From NCBI RefSeq assembly GCF_022809715.1, contig NZ_CP094461.1, positions 989,197 through 1,053,196 of the forward strand: DNA of 64,000 nt, given 5' to 3'. Both the position numbers and the translations under genes were made by a program. The stretch's first letter is position 1. Each line of letters begins with the position of its first letter. The notes under the pieces were generated by a model, which saw only the letters and a program-made list of their open reading frames with translations, searched no databases and was not told where the DNA came from. This DNA is from Burkholderia pyrrocinia (GTDB lineage: Bacteria; Pseudomonadota; Gammaproteobacteria; Burkholderiales; Burkholderiaceae). Below, one piece after another: positions 17,207 to 26,800 of the stretch.

Positions 17207-18259
17207 TCAGCTGGCCTGGGCGAACGCGTCCACAGGCAACTCGAACTCGATGGGGCGCAGGTAGAGGCTCACCCGCGCAGGGCTTGCCGCGTCCGTGCGC
17301 AGGCTGATGATCGAGAAGCGGCCCGGCCAATGCGCGTCCTCCGGCGTAAACGCGCCCATCCATTGCTCCAGCGCCTGCAGCCCGCGCGGACGCTCGGCGA
17401 GCCCCATCGTCAGCAGGCTGAGGAACGCGGGCGGCACGTCGGGGATCGCCGAGAGCAGCACGTAGAGCTCGAAATCCGGCCCGTCCGGTCCCAGCCCGAA
17501 CGCGAGCAGCGCGCCGTGCGGCGGCAGGTCGAACCGCCCGCCGAGCACCAGCCCCAGGATCTGCATGATGCCGGGCAGGCGATGGCCGAGGCCAAGCGCG
17601 TCCATGACCGGCTGCAGATCGGCGAGCCGCAGCGCCCGGGTGCACGCGAACGTGAGCCGCTGGCCGCCGAGGTCGCGCTGGGCCGCCATCGTGGTGAACA
17701 GCGGCTTGAGCCCGGGCACCATCTGCAGCGCGGCCTGGACGATGCCGGCCAGGTCGCGCGGCAGGTTCTCGATCGTGCCGGCGTCGCCGGGCAGCTCGTA
17801 GTACACCTTGGACGCGTAGAGCCCGTCGCGGTCGTAGCTGGAGCCGAAGAACGCGCCGTAGTCGAGGTTGCCGCCCGGTCGCGCGAAGCCCCGGAACGGC
17901 TCGCTCGCCTGGTCGAACCAGTGCAGCGCTTCGCGGCCGATGAAGTCGCGGATCAGCTTGCGCATTTCGCGCGTCGACGCGTCGCGCCGGTCGATCGCCG
18001 ACGCCTCCGGCGGCAGCGGCTCGATCGTGAAGCGCAGCTTGCCCGGCTGGCTTTCCGAGAAGCTGGGTTCGAACGGCACCGCCATCGGCATCAGCGCGTT
18101 GTCGCGGAACCGCAGATCGTCGGCGCCGTCGCCGAACGTGCGCAGGAACAGGTCGCGCGACGGTGCGAAAGGATCGGCGGTGCCGAGGCTTCGCGCGGCG
18201 CTTTTCAGGCGGCGTTCGACGCGGGCGACGACCGGCTCGCGGATTGAGGTCAGGGGCAT
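17207..18259 (-). CDS. Uncharacterised cluster protein; possible aromatic prenyltransferase-like (ABBA) fold
   Basis: A 350-residue protein starting MPLTSIREPVVARVERRLKS. Three segments have the spaced beta-strand look of DMATS/ABBA prenyltransferases: YASKVYYEL, GPDFELYVLL and FSIISLRTDA followed by ARVSLYLRPIEFEL. The aromatic and basic residues sit where that fold binds diphosphate. This is a resemblance by eye only; the protein could equally be a novel structural component. There is no signal peptide or membrane helix. It lies between the 601-residue protein and paralogue 2, with gaps of 50 and 39 bases, in the same operon. Confidence 0.6.
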   Translation of the reverse strand: MPLTSIREPVVARVERRLKSAARSLGTADPFAPSRDLFLRTFGDGADDLRFRDNALMPMAVPFEPSFSESQPGKLRFTIEPLPPEASAIDRRDASTREMRKLIRDFIGREALHWFDQASEPFRGFARPGGNLDYGAFFGSSYDRDGLYASKVYYELPGDAGTIENLPRDLAGIVQAALQMVPGLKPLFTTMAAQRDLGGQRLTFACTRALRLADLQPVMDALGLGHRLPGIMQILGLVLGGRFDLPPHGALLAFGLGPDGPDFELYVLLSAIPDVPPAFLSLLTMGLAERPRGLQALEQWMGAFTPEDAHWPGRFSIISLRTDAASPARVSLYLRPIEFELPVDAFAQAS

Positions 18260-18309
18260 GGCTCGGCTCCGGCAGGGTTCGGGGATGGCGCAGCGCACGC
18301 AACGCCGGT

Positions 18310-20115
18310 TCAGTGCGGGCGGTTCGAGTAGTAGCTCGCGCCGTTGTGCGTGCCGACGCCGTAGCCCGCCTTCACCGGCACGCCCGTGCCGAGGCCGATG
18401 CCGGCGCCGATATCGCCGACGCCGTCCAGCATCTCGCGCGCCATCGCCGGGATCGGCACCGGCTTCGACGTCATCTGCGGCGCCTCGCGCGGCTGCGAGA
18501 ACTGCTCGATCTGCGTATCGGTGGTCGCGGTATCGGCCAGCCACAGCTCGCACGCGTTGACCAGGTCGTAGTCGGTGGGATCGACGGTCGACTTGTGGTT
18601 CGACGAGACGTCGGGATTGGCGATCTGGTCGATGCTGAGCAGCGGGCCGGTCGCCTTGTTGACGCGATCGACGTTGTTGGCCAGCCACGCGGTGATGATC
18701 GTGCCGCAGGTCGCCAGCGTGCGATAGCGCGAGCTGGTGCGCGCGCCGCCCAGATCGTAGGTCGCGACCTGGTCGATCACCTGCCACATGTCCTTCGCGC
18801 CGTAGCAGCCGCGAATCTCGGGGTCCTGCAGCAGGTCGATCATGAACTTGACCTGCGACTGGATCTCGCGCGCGGCGTAATGCGCCATGCCGTAGCCGTG
18901 CAGCGAAAGGTTGCCGGCGAGATCCCGGGCGGCCTTGCGCACCTGCTGGTGGTTGATCGGGTTCGGCACGCTCGCGCGCAGCAACGAGTCGACCTCGGTC
19001 TGGCGCACGAACGACGACACCGACGACACGAAGCGGATCCACAGATCGTTGAATTCGCGGTTGCCCGCGGTATTCGGATCGCCGCCCGGCACGCCAAGCG
19101 TGATCGCCGCGAAGTTCTTGCGCTCCTGCTCGGAGATGCGGTTCGGCGTTTCGCGCCAGTAGCGATAGAGCAGCTTGCCGGCATTGCCCGGGCCGATCGG
19201 CAGCGTGCCGTGCTGGAACTGCTCGACGATGCGGTCGACGACCTGGAACACCTTGAGCTCGTCGAACATCGCGGCGACGATCATCGGGCCCATCACGCGC
19301 ACGTTGTCGGCGACGATGTTCGCGTCCTCCAGATCCTCGAGGTTCGGCAGATCGATGCCGAGATCGGCGATCGCGTCCTGGCTGCCGATGTTCTGGACGG
19401 TGTTCAGCTCCTCGTTGATGCGGCGGCGCAACTGCGGCTCGTCGGCCTGGATCTTGCGGGCCTGCAGGCCGCGCATCACCCGCGCGAATTCGGTGGCGAC
19501 CACGCCCGGCTGCTGGCCGTTGCGGCCGTCGGGATCGCCCTCGATGCACAGCAGCGCCAGCACCCGCTGCGCGAGCGCCCCGTACGAATTGGCTTCGCCC
19601 ACCGCCGCGAAGAACTGGCGGGTAAACGCGTTCATCAGCCCGCTGCCGTCGTCCGGCACGATCCTGCCGTCCGCGACCTTCACGGGCGGCGGCGTGGCTC
19701 CGTCCACCGCGAGGATGCCCAGCACCAGCGCGACCAGCGTGATCGCCGCTGGCTCGGGATCCGCGCCGTTCGCGCCGTTCGCGCCATTTGAGCCGCCCAC
19801 GCCGCCCTCGCCGAATTTCAGCTGGCCGGTTTCCTCGGAAAGCAGCGGCGGGTTGATCAGCGACTTGCTGGCGAGCAGCTCGCGGGTGGCGACGAACAGC
19901 GGGTCGCAGACCTCCGTCTCCTCGCCGGACGACGTCTTGCTGCCGTAGACGACGTCGAGAATGGCCTTGCACAGGGCGAGCTGCTGCCGCTCGGCAGCGA
20001 CCAGGGGCCGCTTCAGCGACTCGAGCCGGTTGACGATATCGACCAGCCCGTCGCGTGCCCGGGTCTCGAGGTCGACGAGGTCGAGGAAGCGGACTTGATG
20101 ATTGACATGAAACAT
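18310..20115 (-). CDS. Uncharacterised 601-residue cluster protein
   Basis: The protein begins MFHVNHQVRFLDLVDLETRA. A helical N-terminus, a Gly/Asn/Ala linker (GGVGGSNGANGANGAD, near residues 105-120) and a mostly helical body follow. The body holds QVRKAARDLAGNLSLHGYG (near 395) and CYGAKDMWQVIDQVATYDL, shared with the shorter paralogue at 13472. The tail is Gly-rich (GIGLGTGVPVKAGYGVG). A strong Shine-Dalgarno sequence, GGAGAAG, precedes ATG 20115, and a 58-base gap separates it from the subtilisin gene, the largest gap in the operon. No named family was recognised. It is not obviously secreted. Confidence 0.7.
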   Translation of the reverse strand: MFHVNHQVRFLDLVDLETRARDGLVDIVNRLESLKRPLVAAERQQLALCKAILDVVYGSKTSSGEETEVCDPLFVATRELLASKSLINPPLLSEETGQLKFGEGGVGGSNGANGANGADPEPAAITLVALVLGILAVDGATPPPVKVADGRIVPDDGSGLMNAFTRQFFAAVGEANSYGALAQRVLALLCIEGDPDGRNGQQPGVVATEFARVMRGLQARKIQADEPQLRRRINEELNTVQNIGSQDAIADLGIDLPNLEDLEDANIVADNVRVMGPMIVAAMFDELKVFQVVDRIVEQFQHGTLPIGPGNAGKLLYRYWRETPNRISEQERKNFAAITLGVPGGDPNTAGNREFNDLWIRFVSSVSSFVRQTEVDSLLRASVPNPINHQQVRKAARDLAGNLSLHGYGMAHYAAREIQSQVKFMIDLLQDPEIRGCYGAKDMWQVIDQVATYDLGGARTSSRYRTLATCGTIITAWLANNVDRVNKATGPLLSIDQIANPDVSSNHKSTVDPTDYDLVNACELWLADTATTDTQIEQFSQPREAPQMTSKPVPIPAMAREMLDGVGDIGAGIGLGTGVPVKAGYGVGTHNGASYYSNRPH

Positions 20116-20173
20116 TTAACTTCTCCTTGAAATCCGGTCGGTTCGAGGGAATGAACGGGATCCGGTGCGCAAG

Positions 20174-21646
20174 TCAGCCGTCGTCGGCGCTTCCTTCCTT
20201 GTCCGTGCAACCGTCGTCGCCCGCCGCTTCGTACGCGTCGATGCGGCCGGACAGCGCCTGCAGCGCCGCCGCCGCGTCGAGAATGCCGGCGCCGCAGCCG
20301 TCGGCCGCGCCGGGCGCGAACGGGCGGGCGGTGGCGACCAGCAGATCGCGCACCGTCGCGCCGTCGAGCGGATAGGCGCGGCGCTGCGCATACGCGACGA
20401 GCAGCGCCGCGGCGCCCGCGACGAACGGCGCGGCAAAGCTGGTGCCGGTTGCAAGCTGATAGGCCTCGATCGCGCTCGTCAGCACCCGTTCGCCCGGTGC
20501 GCACAGCGCGACGTGCGGACCGCGCGTCGAGAACCGGGTGGGCCGTCCGTCGTCGCCCACCGCACCGACCGCGATCACCTGCGGATAGGCGGCGGGCCAG
20601 TAGCGGGTGACGCTGCCGTTGTTGCCGCTCGCGGCAACGAGGATGCAGCCGCGCGCGGCGGCATACGCAATCGTGTCGGCATGCGGTTTCGGGCGGTTGG
20701 CGGCGATCGTCGCATCGTCGGTGCCGAAACTCATGTTGATGACCTTGGCGCCGAGGTCGACCGCCAGCTTGAGCGCGCGGTCGAGGTCGGCGATCGCGCC
20801 GAGCCCGACCGCGTGCGCGTTGCCCGGCAGGCGGGCGGCCGCCAGCGCGCGCATCGGCAGGATGCGGCAATCGCCGCCGAGTCCGCGCGGCATCGCCACG
20901 CCCTCGGCGGCGATGATGCCCGCGCAGCCCATGCCGTGGCCGACGAAGCGATCCTCGGGAAAATCGCCGCGATGGCCGTGGCCGCTCAGCAGCTGCACGC
21001 CCGGCGACAGATCGCCGGGCTCCAGCCGCACCGTGTCGGCGCCCGCGCGGAACGCGTGGGCGAATTCGGGATGCTGGCGGGCGATGCCGCTGTCGATGAG
21101 GCCGACCGTGACGCCGCTGTCGCCCCGCTCGATCGCATGCGCGTCGGCCATGCGCACCAGCGCGCGGGCATCCTGTGCGAACCGCGCGGCCGGCGGCACG
21201 GGCGCCAGCCGGCCGGGCGCGTCCATCGGCACCATCGCCACGTAGTTGGGCGTCACGCTCTCCACGCTCGCGAGCTGCGCGAGCGAGTCGCACAGCGCAC
21301 CGATCGGCGTGCCGGCCGGCACGCGCAGCAGCAGCGTGCGGGCCATGCCCGTCGTCTGTTCGACCGCGTCGTAACCGTGGTGCGCCTGCCCGGGCACCCA
21401 GCGCCCGGCCACCGCGCTGAACGGGCGCACCGCGAGGAAGCGGCCGGCGAACGCGACCACGATGCGGTCGACCGGGCCGCCGTCGATGCATTGCGCGGCG
21501 GCCAGCGCGCCGCGCGTCACGTCGCGGATCGACGGCACATGCTCGGGCGCTTCGCCGAGCGCCAGCTTCAGGAGCAGGCTGGTCGGCAGGCTGAACTGCC
21601 GCTCGCCGGGCGACGCCCACGGCGCGCCGAGTGCATGGATCGTCAT
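20174..21646 (-). CDS. Subtilisin-like S8 serine peptidase
   Basis: A 490-residue peptidase. The catalytic triad is readable: Asp185 in GLIDSGIA, His237 in FVGHGMGCAGIIAAEG, and Ser near 402 in GTSFAAPFVAGAAALL; the oxyanion Asn lies in ILVAASGNNGSV. About 160 residues precede the catalytic domain and end in a segment like an inhibitor I9 prodomain (LASVESVTPNYVA), but there is no Sec signal peptide. It probably cleaves another protein of the cluster or matures effectors. The start overlaps the stop of the Trypco2-like gene by four bases. Subtilisins or trypsins beside Trypco-type domains are known from bacterial conflict-type operons, which fits this pairing. Confidence 0.88.
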   Translation of the reverse strand: MTIHALGAPWASPGERQFSLPTSLLLKLALGEAPEHVPSIRDVTRGALAAAQCIDGGPVDRIVVAFAGRFLAVRPFSAVAGRWVPGQAHHGYDAVEQTTGMARTLLLRVPAGTPIGALCDSLAQLASVESVTPNYVAMVPMDAPGRLAPVPPAARFAQDARALVRMADAHAIERGDSGVTVGLIDSGIARQHPEFAHAFRAGADTVRLEPGDLSPGVQLLSGHGHRGDFPEDRFVGHGMGCAGIIAAEGVAMPRGLGGDCRILPMRALAAARLPGNAHAVGLGAIADLDRALKLAVDLGAKVINMSFGTDDATIAANRPKPHADTIAYAAARGCILVAASGNNGSVTRYWPAAYPQVIAVGAVGDDGRPTRFSTRGPHVALCAPGERVLTSAIEAYQLATGTSFAAPFVAGAAALLVAYAQRRAYPLDGATVRDLLVATARPFAPGAADGCGAGILDAAAALQALSGRIDAYEAAGDDGCTDKEGSADDG

Positions 21647-22464
21647 GGCCGCGTCTCCTCCTGACCGGGAACGGCGGCCAGGGTCATCGGCCTGGCGGCA
21701 GGCGCCGGCGGCGGCGCGAACGCGCTCAGGTCGAACGCCACGGCGGCGGCATGCCGGCTCGTCGGCGACACGGCGAGTTCGCCGGCCCACTGGTCGTGAC
21801 CGGGCGCGAGCAGCAGCTCGTCGTCCGCCGATTGCAGCACGGCGACCGGGCGATTGCCGATCCGCACCAGCGGCGCGTGCCCGCCGTTGACGAGATTGCG
21901 CCCGACCACGCGCAGCAGCGGCGACGCATCGGGCAGCGCGTCGGTGGCGGGCGCCACGGGCTCGACCCGCTCGACGCTCGGCGCGGACGCCCGGTCGAGC
22001 GCCCGGCGCAGCCGGTCCACGGACAGGTTGGTGACGCGGCCGATCGCATGCACCATGTCGCGCTGCTCGGCCTGCCGAAATTGCCTGACCGTGCGCACGC
22101 CGGCCCATTCCAGCCGCTTGCGGTCCTCGGCCGAAAGCTCGTCGCCCAGCGCGTCCAGCGGCTGGTCCTTGCTGTCCTCGGACAGCGCGATCGCGTTCTC
22201 CTCGATCGCCGGCCGCGTGATGGTCGTGAAGACGAGATGGAAGGTGCTGCTGTCGGTGTCGCCCGGGCCGGCGGGGCGAATCCAGACCTCGCTTTCGACG
22301 AATTCGACATGGGCGCGCAAATCGAGGTTGACGTCCTTGATCGCGAAGGTCAGCGGCAGGTTCAGGTTGCGTGCCTTGATCGCCATCGCCGCCTGCGCGT
22401 TGTCGAGCTGGCTCTGCACGGCCTGGATGAAATCCTCGAGGCGCAGGCTGGCGTTGCTGTTCAT
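21643..22464 (-). CDS. Trypco2-like protein with helix-hairpin-helix and C-terminal IPT-like regions
   Basis: A 273-residue protein. Residues 1-95 (LEDFIQAVQSQLDNAQAAM, then LPLTFAIKDVNLDLRAHVEF) resemble the trypsin-co-occurring domain Trypco2. Residues about 105-165 (RLEWAGVRTVRQFRQA) resemble a helix-hairpin-helix like that of RNA-polymerase alpha CTD. Residues about 180-245 (PLLRVVGRNLVNGGHAPLV) look like an IPT/TIG beta-sandwich. A Pro-rich tail follows. Domain names are by eye. It is coupled by four-base overlaps both to the small protein upstream and to the subtilisin downstream, which suggests a functional unit: adaptor plus peptidase. Confidence 0.65.
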   Translation of the reverse strand: MNSNASLRLEDFIQAVQSQLDNAQAAMAIKARNLNLPLTFAIKDVNLDLRAHVEFVESEVWIRPAGPGDTDSSTFHLVFTTITRPAIEENAIALSEDSKDQPLDALGDELSAEDRKRLEWAGVRTVRQFRQAEQRDMVHAIGRVTNLSVDRLRRALDRASAPSVERVEPVAPATDALPDASPLLRVVGRNLVNGGHAPLVRIGNRPVAVLQSADDELLLAPGHDQWAGELAVSPTSRHAAAVAFDLSAFAPPPAPAARPMTLAAVPGQEETRP

Positions 22465-22724
22465 TGCCCCGCTCCATCAATCGGCACGGCTTCGAGGACG
22501 ATCACGAGCCGCGCCGGCTCCGGATCGAAGGCCGTGCGGGTCAGGAACTGCGGCAGGTCGCCGACCAGCTCGATGCCGCCGGCGCCGCGCGCGACGCGCA
22601 GGTCGAGCGGCAGCTCCATGGCCAGCGAGCGCACCTGCAGCCCCTGCGCCGCACCCGCGGTCAGCAGTTCGGCAACGTCGGCAAACGCGCCCAGCGTCTC
22701 GCCCAGCGGCCGCTGCGAAATCAT
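22461..22724 (-). CDS. Small uncharacterised cluster protein (87 aa)
   Basis: An 87-residue protein starting MISQRPLGETLGAFADVAEL. A helix is followed by strands (VRSLAMELPLDLRVARGA, then ARLVIVLEAVPI), a layout like a compact Trypco-type domain. The Shine-Dalgarno sequence GAGGAGA lies seven bases before ATG 22724. Both ends overlap neighbours by four bases, so this is a real coupled gene and not a tail of either neighbour. The function is unknown; it is probably a partner of the Trypco2-like protein. Confidence 0.65.
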   Translation of the reverse strand: MISQRPLGETLGAFADVAELLTAGAAQGLQVRSLAMELPLDLRVARGAGGIELVGDLPQFLTRTAFDPEPARLVIVLEAVPIDGAGQ

Positions 22725-23863
22725 GCCGGTTCTCCTCGAGTGGATGCGGGCGCAGCCGGAGCGGCCGGAACAGCGGACGGGGCGGGTGCGACGGGTGCGG
22801 CCGGCAACGCAGGCGTCGCCGCGGGCGCGGGCGCCGCAACCGGCGCGGCAGGCTGGGCGACCGTCGCGGCCGTCGGCGCCGGCGGCGCGATCCGCGCGGC
22901 GGGCCGGCTGTGCCGCTCCAGCAGATTGCGCGACGCCTCGTCGACGAAACGGTCGAGCGGCAGTGTCTCCGACGCGAAATTGATGCTCACCTTCCCGGTC
23001 AGCGTCGCCTTGAGATCGGTGTCGGTTTGCGCATTGACCGCAACGGTCGAGACCGTGGTGACGACGTCGCCCGACGTCCCCCGTCCGCCCCAGGTCGTCT
23101 GTCCCGACGACGGGTCGTTCGACGTCGCATACTGCACGGCGGCCCGATCGCGCGCCTTGGCCTGGAAATTGAGGCTGGCGGCGATCGTCCCGTCCTTGAC
23201 CACGACGCGCTGCATGCCCAGCAGCACCATCGTCGACAGCGTCGACAGCCGATGTTGCGCAACGCGCTCGCGGGCGCGGGGCAGCACCACCGATTCGAGC
23301 GTCTGGGCATCGAACGCGCCGTCGGCCGCGCCGAAATCGGCGAGCCACGCAGGCGCGGGCGCCGCGTCGCCGTCACCGTCGCCGGGCCGGACCACCGGCG
23401 CGAGACGGTATTCGCCGCCGTCCTGCGCCAGCGTCACGTCGTGCGGATACTGCTCGACCAGCCACGCGCGCGCCTGTCCGTCGGTCACGTTCTCCTGCGC
23501 GAACTGGTCCAGCGGCTTGGCCACCGCGCCGACCAGGTCGGCGAAACTCTCCACCTGCTTGATCGAGCTGTCGACGATCGCGTCGTACGTGCCATGCACG
23601 AGGCTCGCGACGAAGGTCGGAAAGTCGATCGCGTCGGCCAGTGCCGCCGCACGCCGGCCGATGGCGTCGGTCGCCTTCTCCTTGGGGGGCGCCGACGCGC
23701 CCGGGCCGCCGGCCGGCGTCGCTTGCGGCAACGCGCCGTCCTGCCTGCCCGGGTCGCTCGATCCGGAGCCGTCGACGATCTCGCGGCCGAACGCGTCGCG
23801 AGCGAGCGCCATCACAGGCGTTGCCGCACCGCGTGGCGGCGGAGGGGGAATGTGGCGGGCCAT
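22721..23863 (-). CDS. Uncharacterised protein, paralogue 1 of the cluster's repeated family
   Basis: A 380-residue protein, the shortest of the four paralogues. Conserved blocks in order are FPTFVASLVHGTYDAI, SSIKQVESFADLVGAVAKP, ARAWLVEQYP, RLSTLSTMVLLGMQRVVV and GTIAASLNFQAKARD. The last common element is VSINFASETLPLDRFVDEA, which replaces the FKSDYLPLDKM form of the others. A Pro/Ala repeat tail of about 80 residues follows. There is no signal peptide. A GAGGGA Shine-Dalgarno sequence precedes ATG 23863, 19 bases after the giant gene. It is separated from the other three by five genes, so it is not the result of the same tandem duplication. Function unknown. Confidence 0.7.
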   Translation of the reverse strand: MARHIPPPPPRGAATPVMALARDAFGREIVDGSGSSDPGRQDGALPQATPAGGPGASAPPKEKATDAIGRRAAALADAIDFPTFVASLVHGTYDAIVDSSIKQVESFADLVGAVAKPLDQFAQENVTDGQARAWLVEQYPHDVTLAQDGGEYRLAPVVRPGDGDGDAAPAPAWLADFGAADGAFDAQTLESVVLPRARERVAQHRLSTLSTMVLLGMQRVVVKDGTIAASLNFQAKARDRAAVQYATSNDPSSGQTTWGGRGTSGDVVTTVSTVAVNAQTDTDLKATLTGKVSINFASETLPLDRFVDEASRNLLERHSRPAARIAPPAPTAATVAQPAAPVAAPAPAATPALPAAPVAPAPSAVPAAPAAPASTRGEPA

Positions 23864-23882
23864 CGCGCGTGTCCCTCAGGGG

Positions 23883-26800
23883 TCAGGCGGGCTGCAATTC
23901 GCGCGCCGCGGGTTGCGTGCCGCTTGCCGGGAGCGGCGCCGCGCCGTCGGCGCCGTGCACGGTCTGGAAGCGGCCGTCGCCGTTCAGCGCCACCTCGGTC
24001 ACGCCGATCTGATCCTCCTCGCCGGCATGCCGGAACGTGGTGGTGATGCGCAGCCTGACGCTCGCCCGCTCGGGGGTGCCGGAACCGCGGCCGATATCGG
24101 CGCGCACCAGCGCGCTCCAGCCGTCGAGCATCTGCCCGTCGCCCGGCGAAATCGCCACGTCGCCGACCGCGCCGCCCTGCCACGCCCAGTCGATCGTCAC
24201 CGGCGCCGACGTGCGGCCGCTCGGCCCGTCGATGTACGGCCAGTCGTCGAGGGCGATGCGCTGACCGGTCATGCGCGGCTGGCCGGCACCGCCCGCCAGT
24301 GCATTGGCGGGCTGGACCAGCCCGGCCAGTTGCGCAAGATCGTAGCTGCGCCCGTCGCGACTCTCGGTGCGCCGGGTCAGGCTCACGCCGAAGCCGAATT
24401 CGCCGCCCGCGGCCGGCGGCTCGACGCCGAGCGCGTAGCCCGCGCCCGCCGCGCTGCCGCGATTGATCAGGTGGCCGAACGTGCCGCCCGCATGCATGAG
24501 CTGGATCACGCCGATGCCGGCCGCGGCCTCGTATTCCGACACGAAATCCTCGTAAGTCATGATGTAGCGGCTGCCGGTCGCGTGAGTCGGCGGCAGGGTC
24601 CGCGCGCCGGGATGGCCCGGCGTGCCGACCACGCGGTCCAGCGGATCGGTGATCCGCACGAAATACGCGTCGCCGCTGCGATACATGCCCGTCACCACCA
24701 CCGCATGGAAGAAGTTGACCGGCGCGCGCACGACTTCGGCGACCCAGATCGGCCCGTTGGCCTCGAGCAACCGCCGAAAGCCTTCGGGCGCGAAGCATGC
24801 ATTGGGTTCGACCGTGAGACTCGACGCCCCGGCGAAGACCGCCACCTCGGCCGGCTTCAGGCCATCCTGCATCTGGCGCTCGAGGCTGATGCAGCGCGCG
24901 AGCAGCGCCGGGTCGACGCTCTGGTTGTCGCGCCAGCCGATCACCATCGACGCGGCCGTTGCCCAGCACCCCATGTCGGTAGGCTGCGGGGTCAGCTGCA
25001 CCTCGTCCCAGTTCACCGTCCAGTCGTCGGCGCCCAGCGCGCGCGCGGTGCCCGGCGCGACCGACAGCGCCTGGCCGATGCCGAAGAAGCTGCGGCTCGG
25101 GATCGGCGCCTTCAGGTGGCCGACATACGCGAGCGTTCCCGGGGTCATCGTGCCGGTCGACAGGCTGGCGAGATCGCCCGGCGGCACCCAGTGCGGCGGC
25201 ACGCTGACGATCGGCTTGCCCGCGTCCTGGAAGGACTGGGCGACCAGTTGCGAGCAGAAGAAGTTGTCGGTGTCGGCGCCTTCGCCGAGCTCGATGCGGC
25301 CGACGAAACGGCGGCAGCGCTCCGCCGCGTCGCCCGACAGCAGTTCGCACGCGTGGCGATCGATCAGGTAGCCGCCGCAGCGGACCAGCCCGACATAGTT
25401 GAAGCCGCGATCGAGGTAGCGCGCGGCGGCATCGGCGACCTGCCGCTTCTGCGTATCGGTCAGGCCCGGCACCCGGAACGCGACCGCGAGGCGCGCGTCG
25501 GCCAGCGCATCCGCGAGCGGGCGCAGCTGGACCCCGCCGGGAATCGCCTCGATCACCTGCCCGCCTTGCCCGACATAGAGCATCGCATGGCTGACCTCGG
25601 CGCCCGAGCCGGCACGAATGACGCCCGAGCCGGGATTGCCGGTGGTGCTGAGAATGATGTCGCCGATCTCCAGCGCATCGGTGCCGATCGACAGGCCGCC
25701 GACGCCCGGATCGAGCGGAATGTCGTCGCCGAAGCCGCGGGCGGCGAGCCCCAGCGCCTGGCCGGCCGACTGCGGCTGGCAGGTGCGGCTGTTGACCAGC
25801 CGCATGAAGTAGTCCCAGTCCCAGTTGCCGTCGGGGCACGCGGTATGGCCGGTCGAGGTGTCGGCCTCGCGATGGCCCATGATCGTGGTGCGATTGATCG
25901 GCAGCTGATACTTGTCGCACAGCGACGCGACCAGCGCCGCCGAGGTTTCGTACTGGAGCGGGGTCGGCGCCAGCGCGTCGAAATGCTGGACGGTGCCGTT
26001 GCGGCGCGGGTAGTCGGCGCCGCCGCGCTTCACCGCGATATGCTCGATGCCGATGCTGCGCTGGTTCGAGCCCTTGCAGTGCCACGCCGTGTCGGCCTCG
26101 GAAACGAACTGGACGACTTCGCCCGCCTGCCCGACCAGGTAATGCGAACTCACCTTGGACGCGGCATTGGTGAAGGTATTCACCACGTGCTGCACGGTGG
26201 GCACGTCGGCGATGTGGATGATGATGCGGTCGATCGTCCTGCTGCCGCGCCCCTCGTCGAAATTCGGGCTGGCCGCGGTGCGCGTGACGAGACTGTTCTC
26301 GCGCGCCCCCAGCGCCAGCGCACTGGCCGTTGCGGACGGCTCGGCGGCCGCTTCGTCGTCGCTGTACGGCGGCGTATCGATGCCGTACGCCTCCGGGTCG
26401 TCGCTCAGGCTGCGCGACCACGCGAGCGACGCCGAGGTGGCGATCGTGCCCGACGCGGCGCGCGATACGCCGACGAAGATGCTGACCGGGCTGCCGACGC
26501 TGACGCCGGCCGACAGCGTGACGCCGACGAATTCGTTGCGGGCGTTGAACAGCGCCGAGATGCCGCCCGCCGGGGCCTCGCCGATCATCACGCCCACGGA
26601 TGTGCCGGCGCCCGCGAAATCGTCGATATGCCCGCGCAGCAGGCTGATCTGGCCGGTGACGCTCGCCGACACGATGAAGCCGAAGTCGAGCTCGCCCGCC
26701 GCGAAGGCGCCGATGTCGTCGCCATTGGCGTCGAAGATGAGGCCGACCGAGCCCGAGCCCCCGGCTTCCAGCCCGGCGCCCGCGCCCGCGCCGATCGAGA

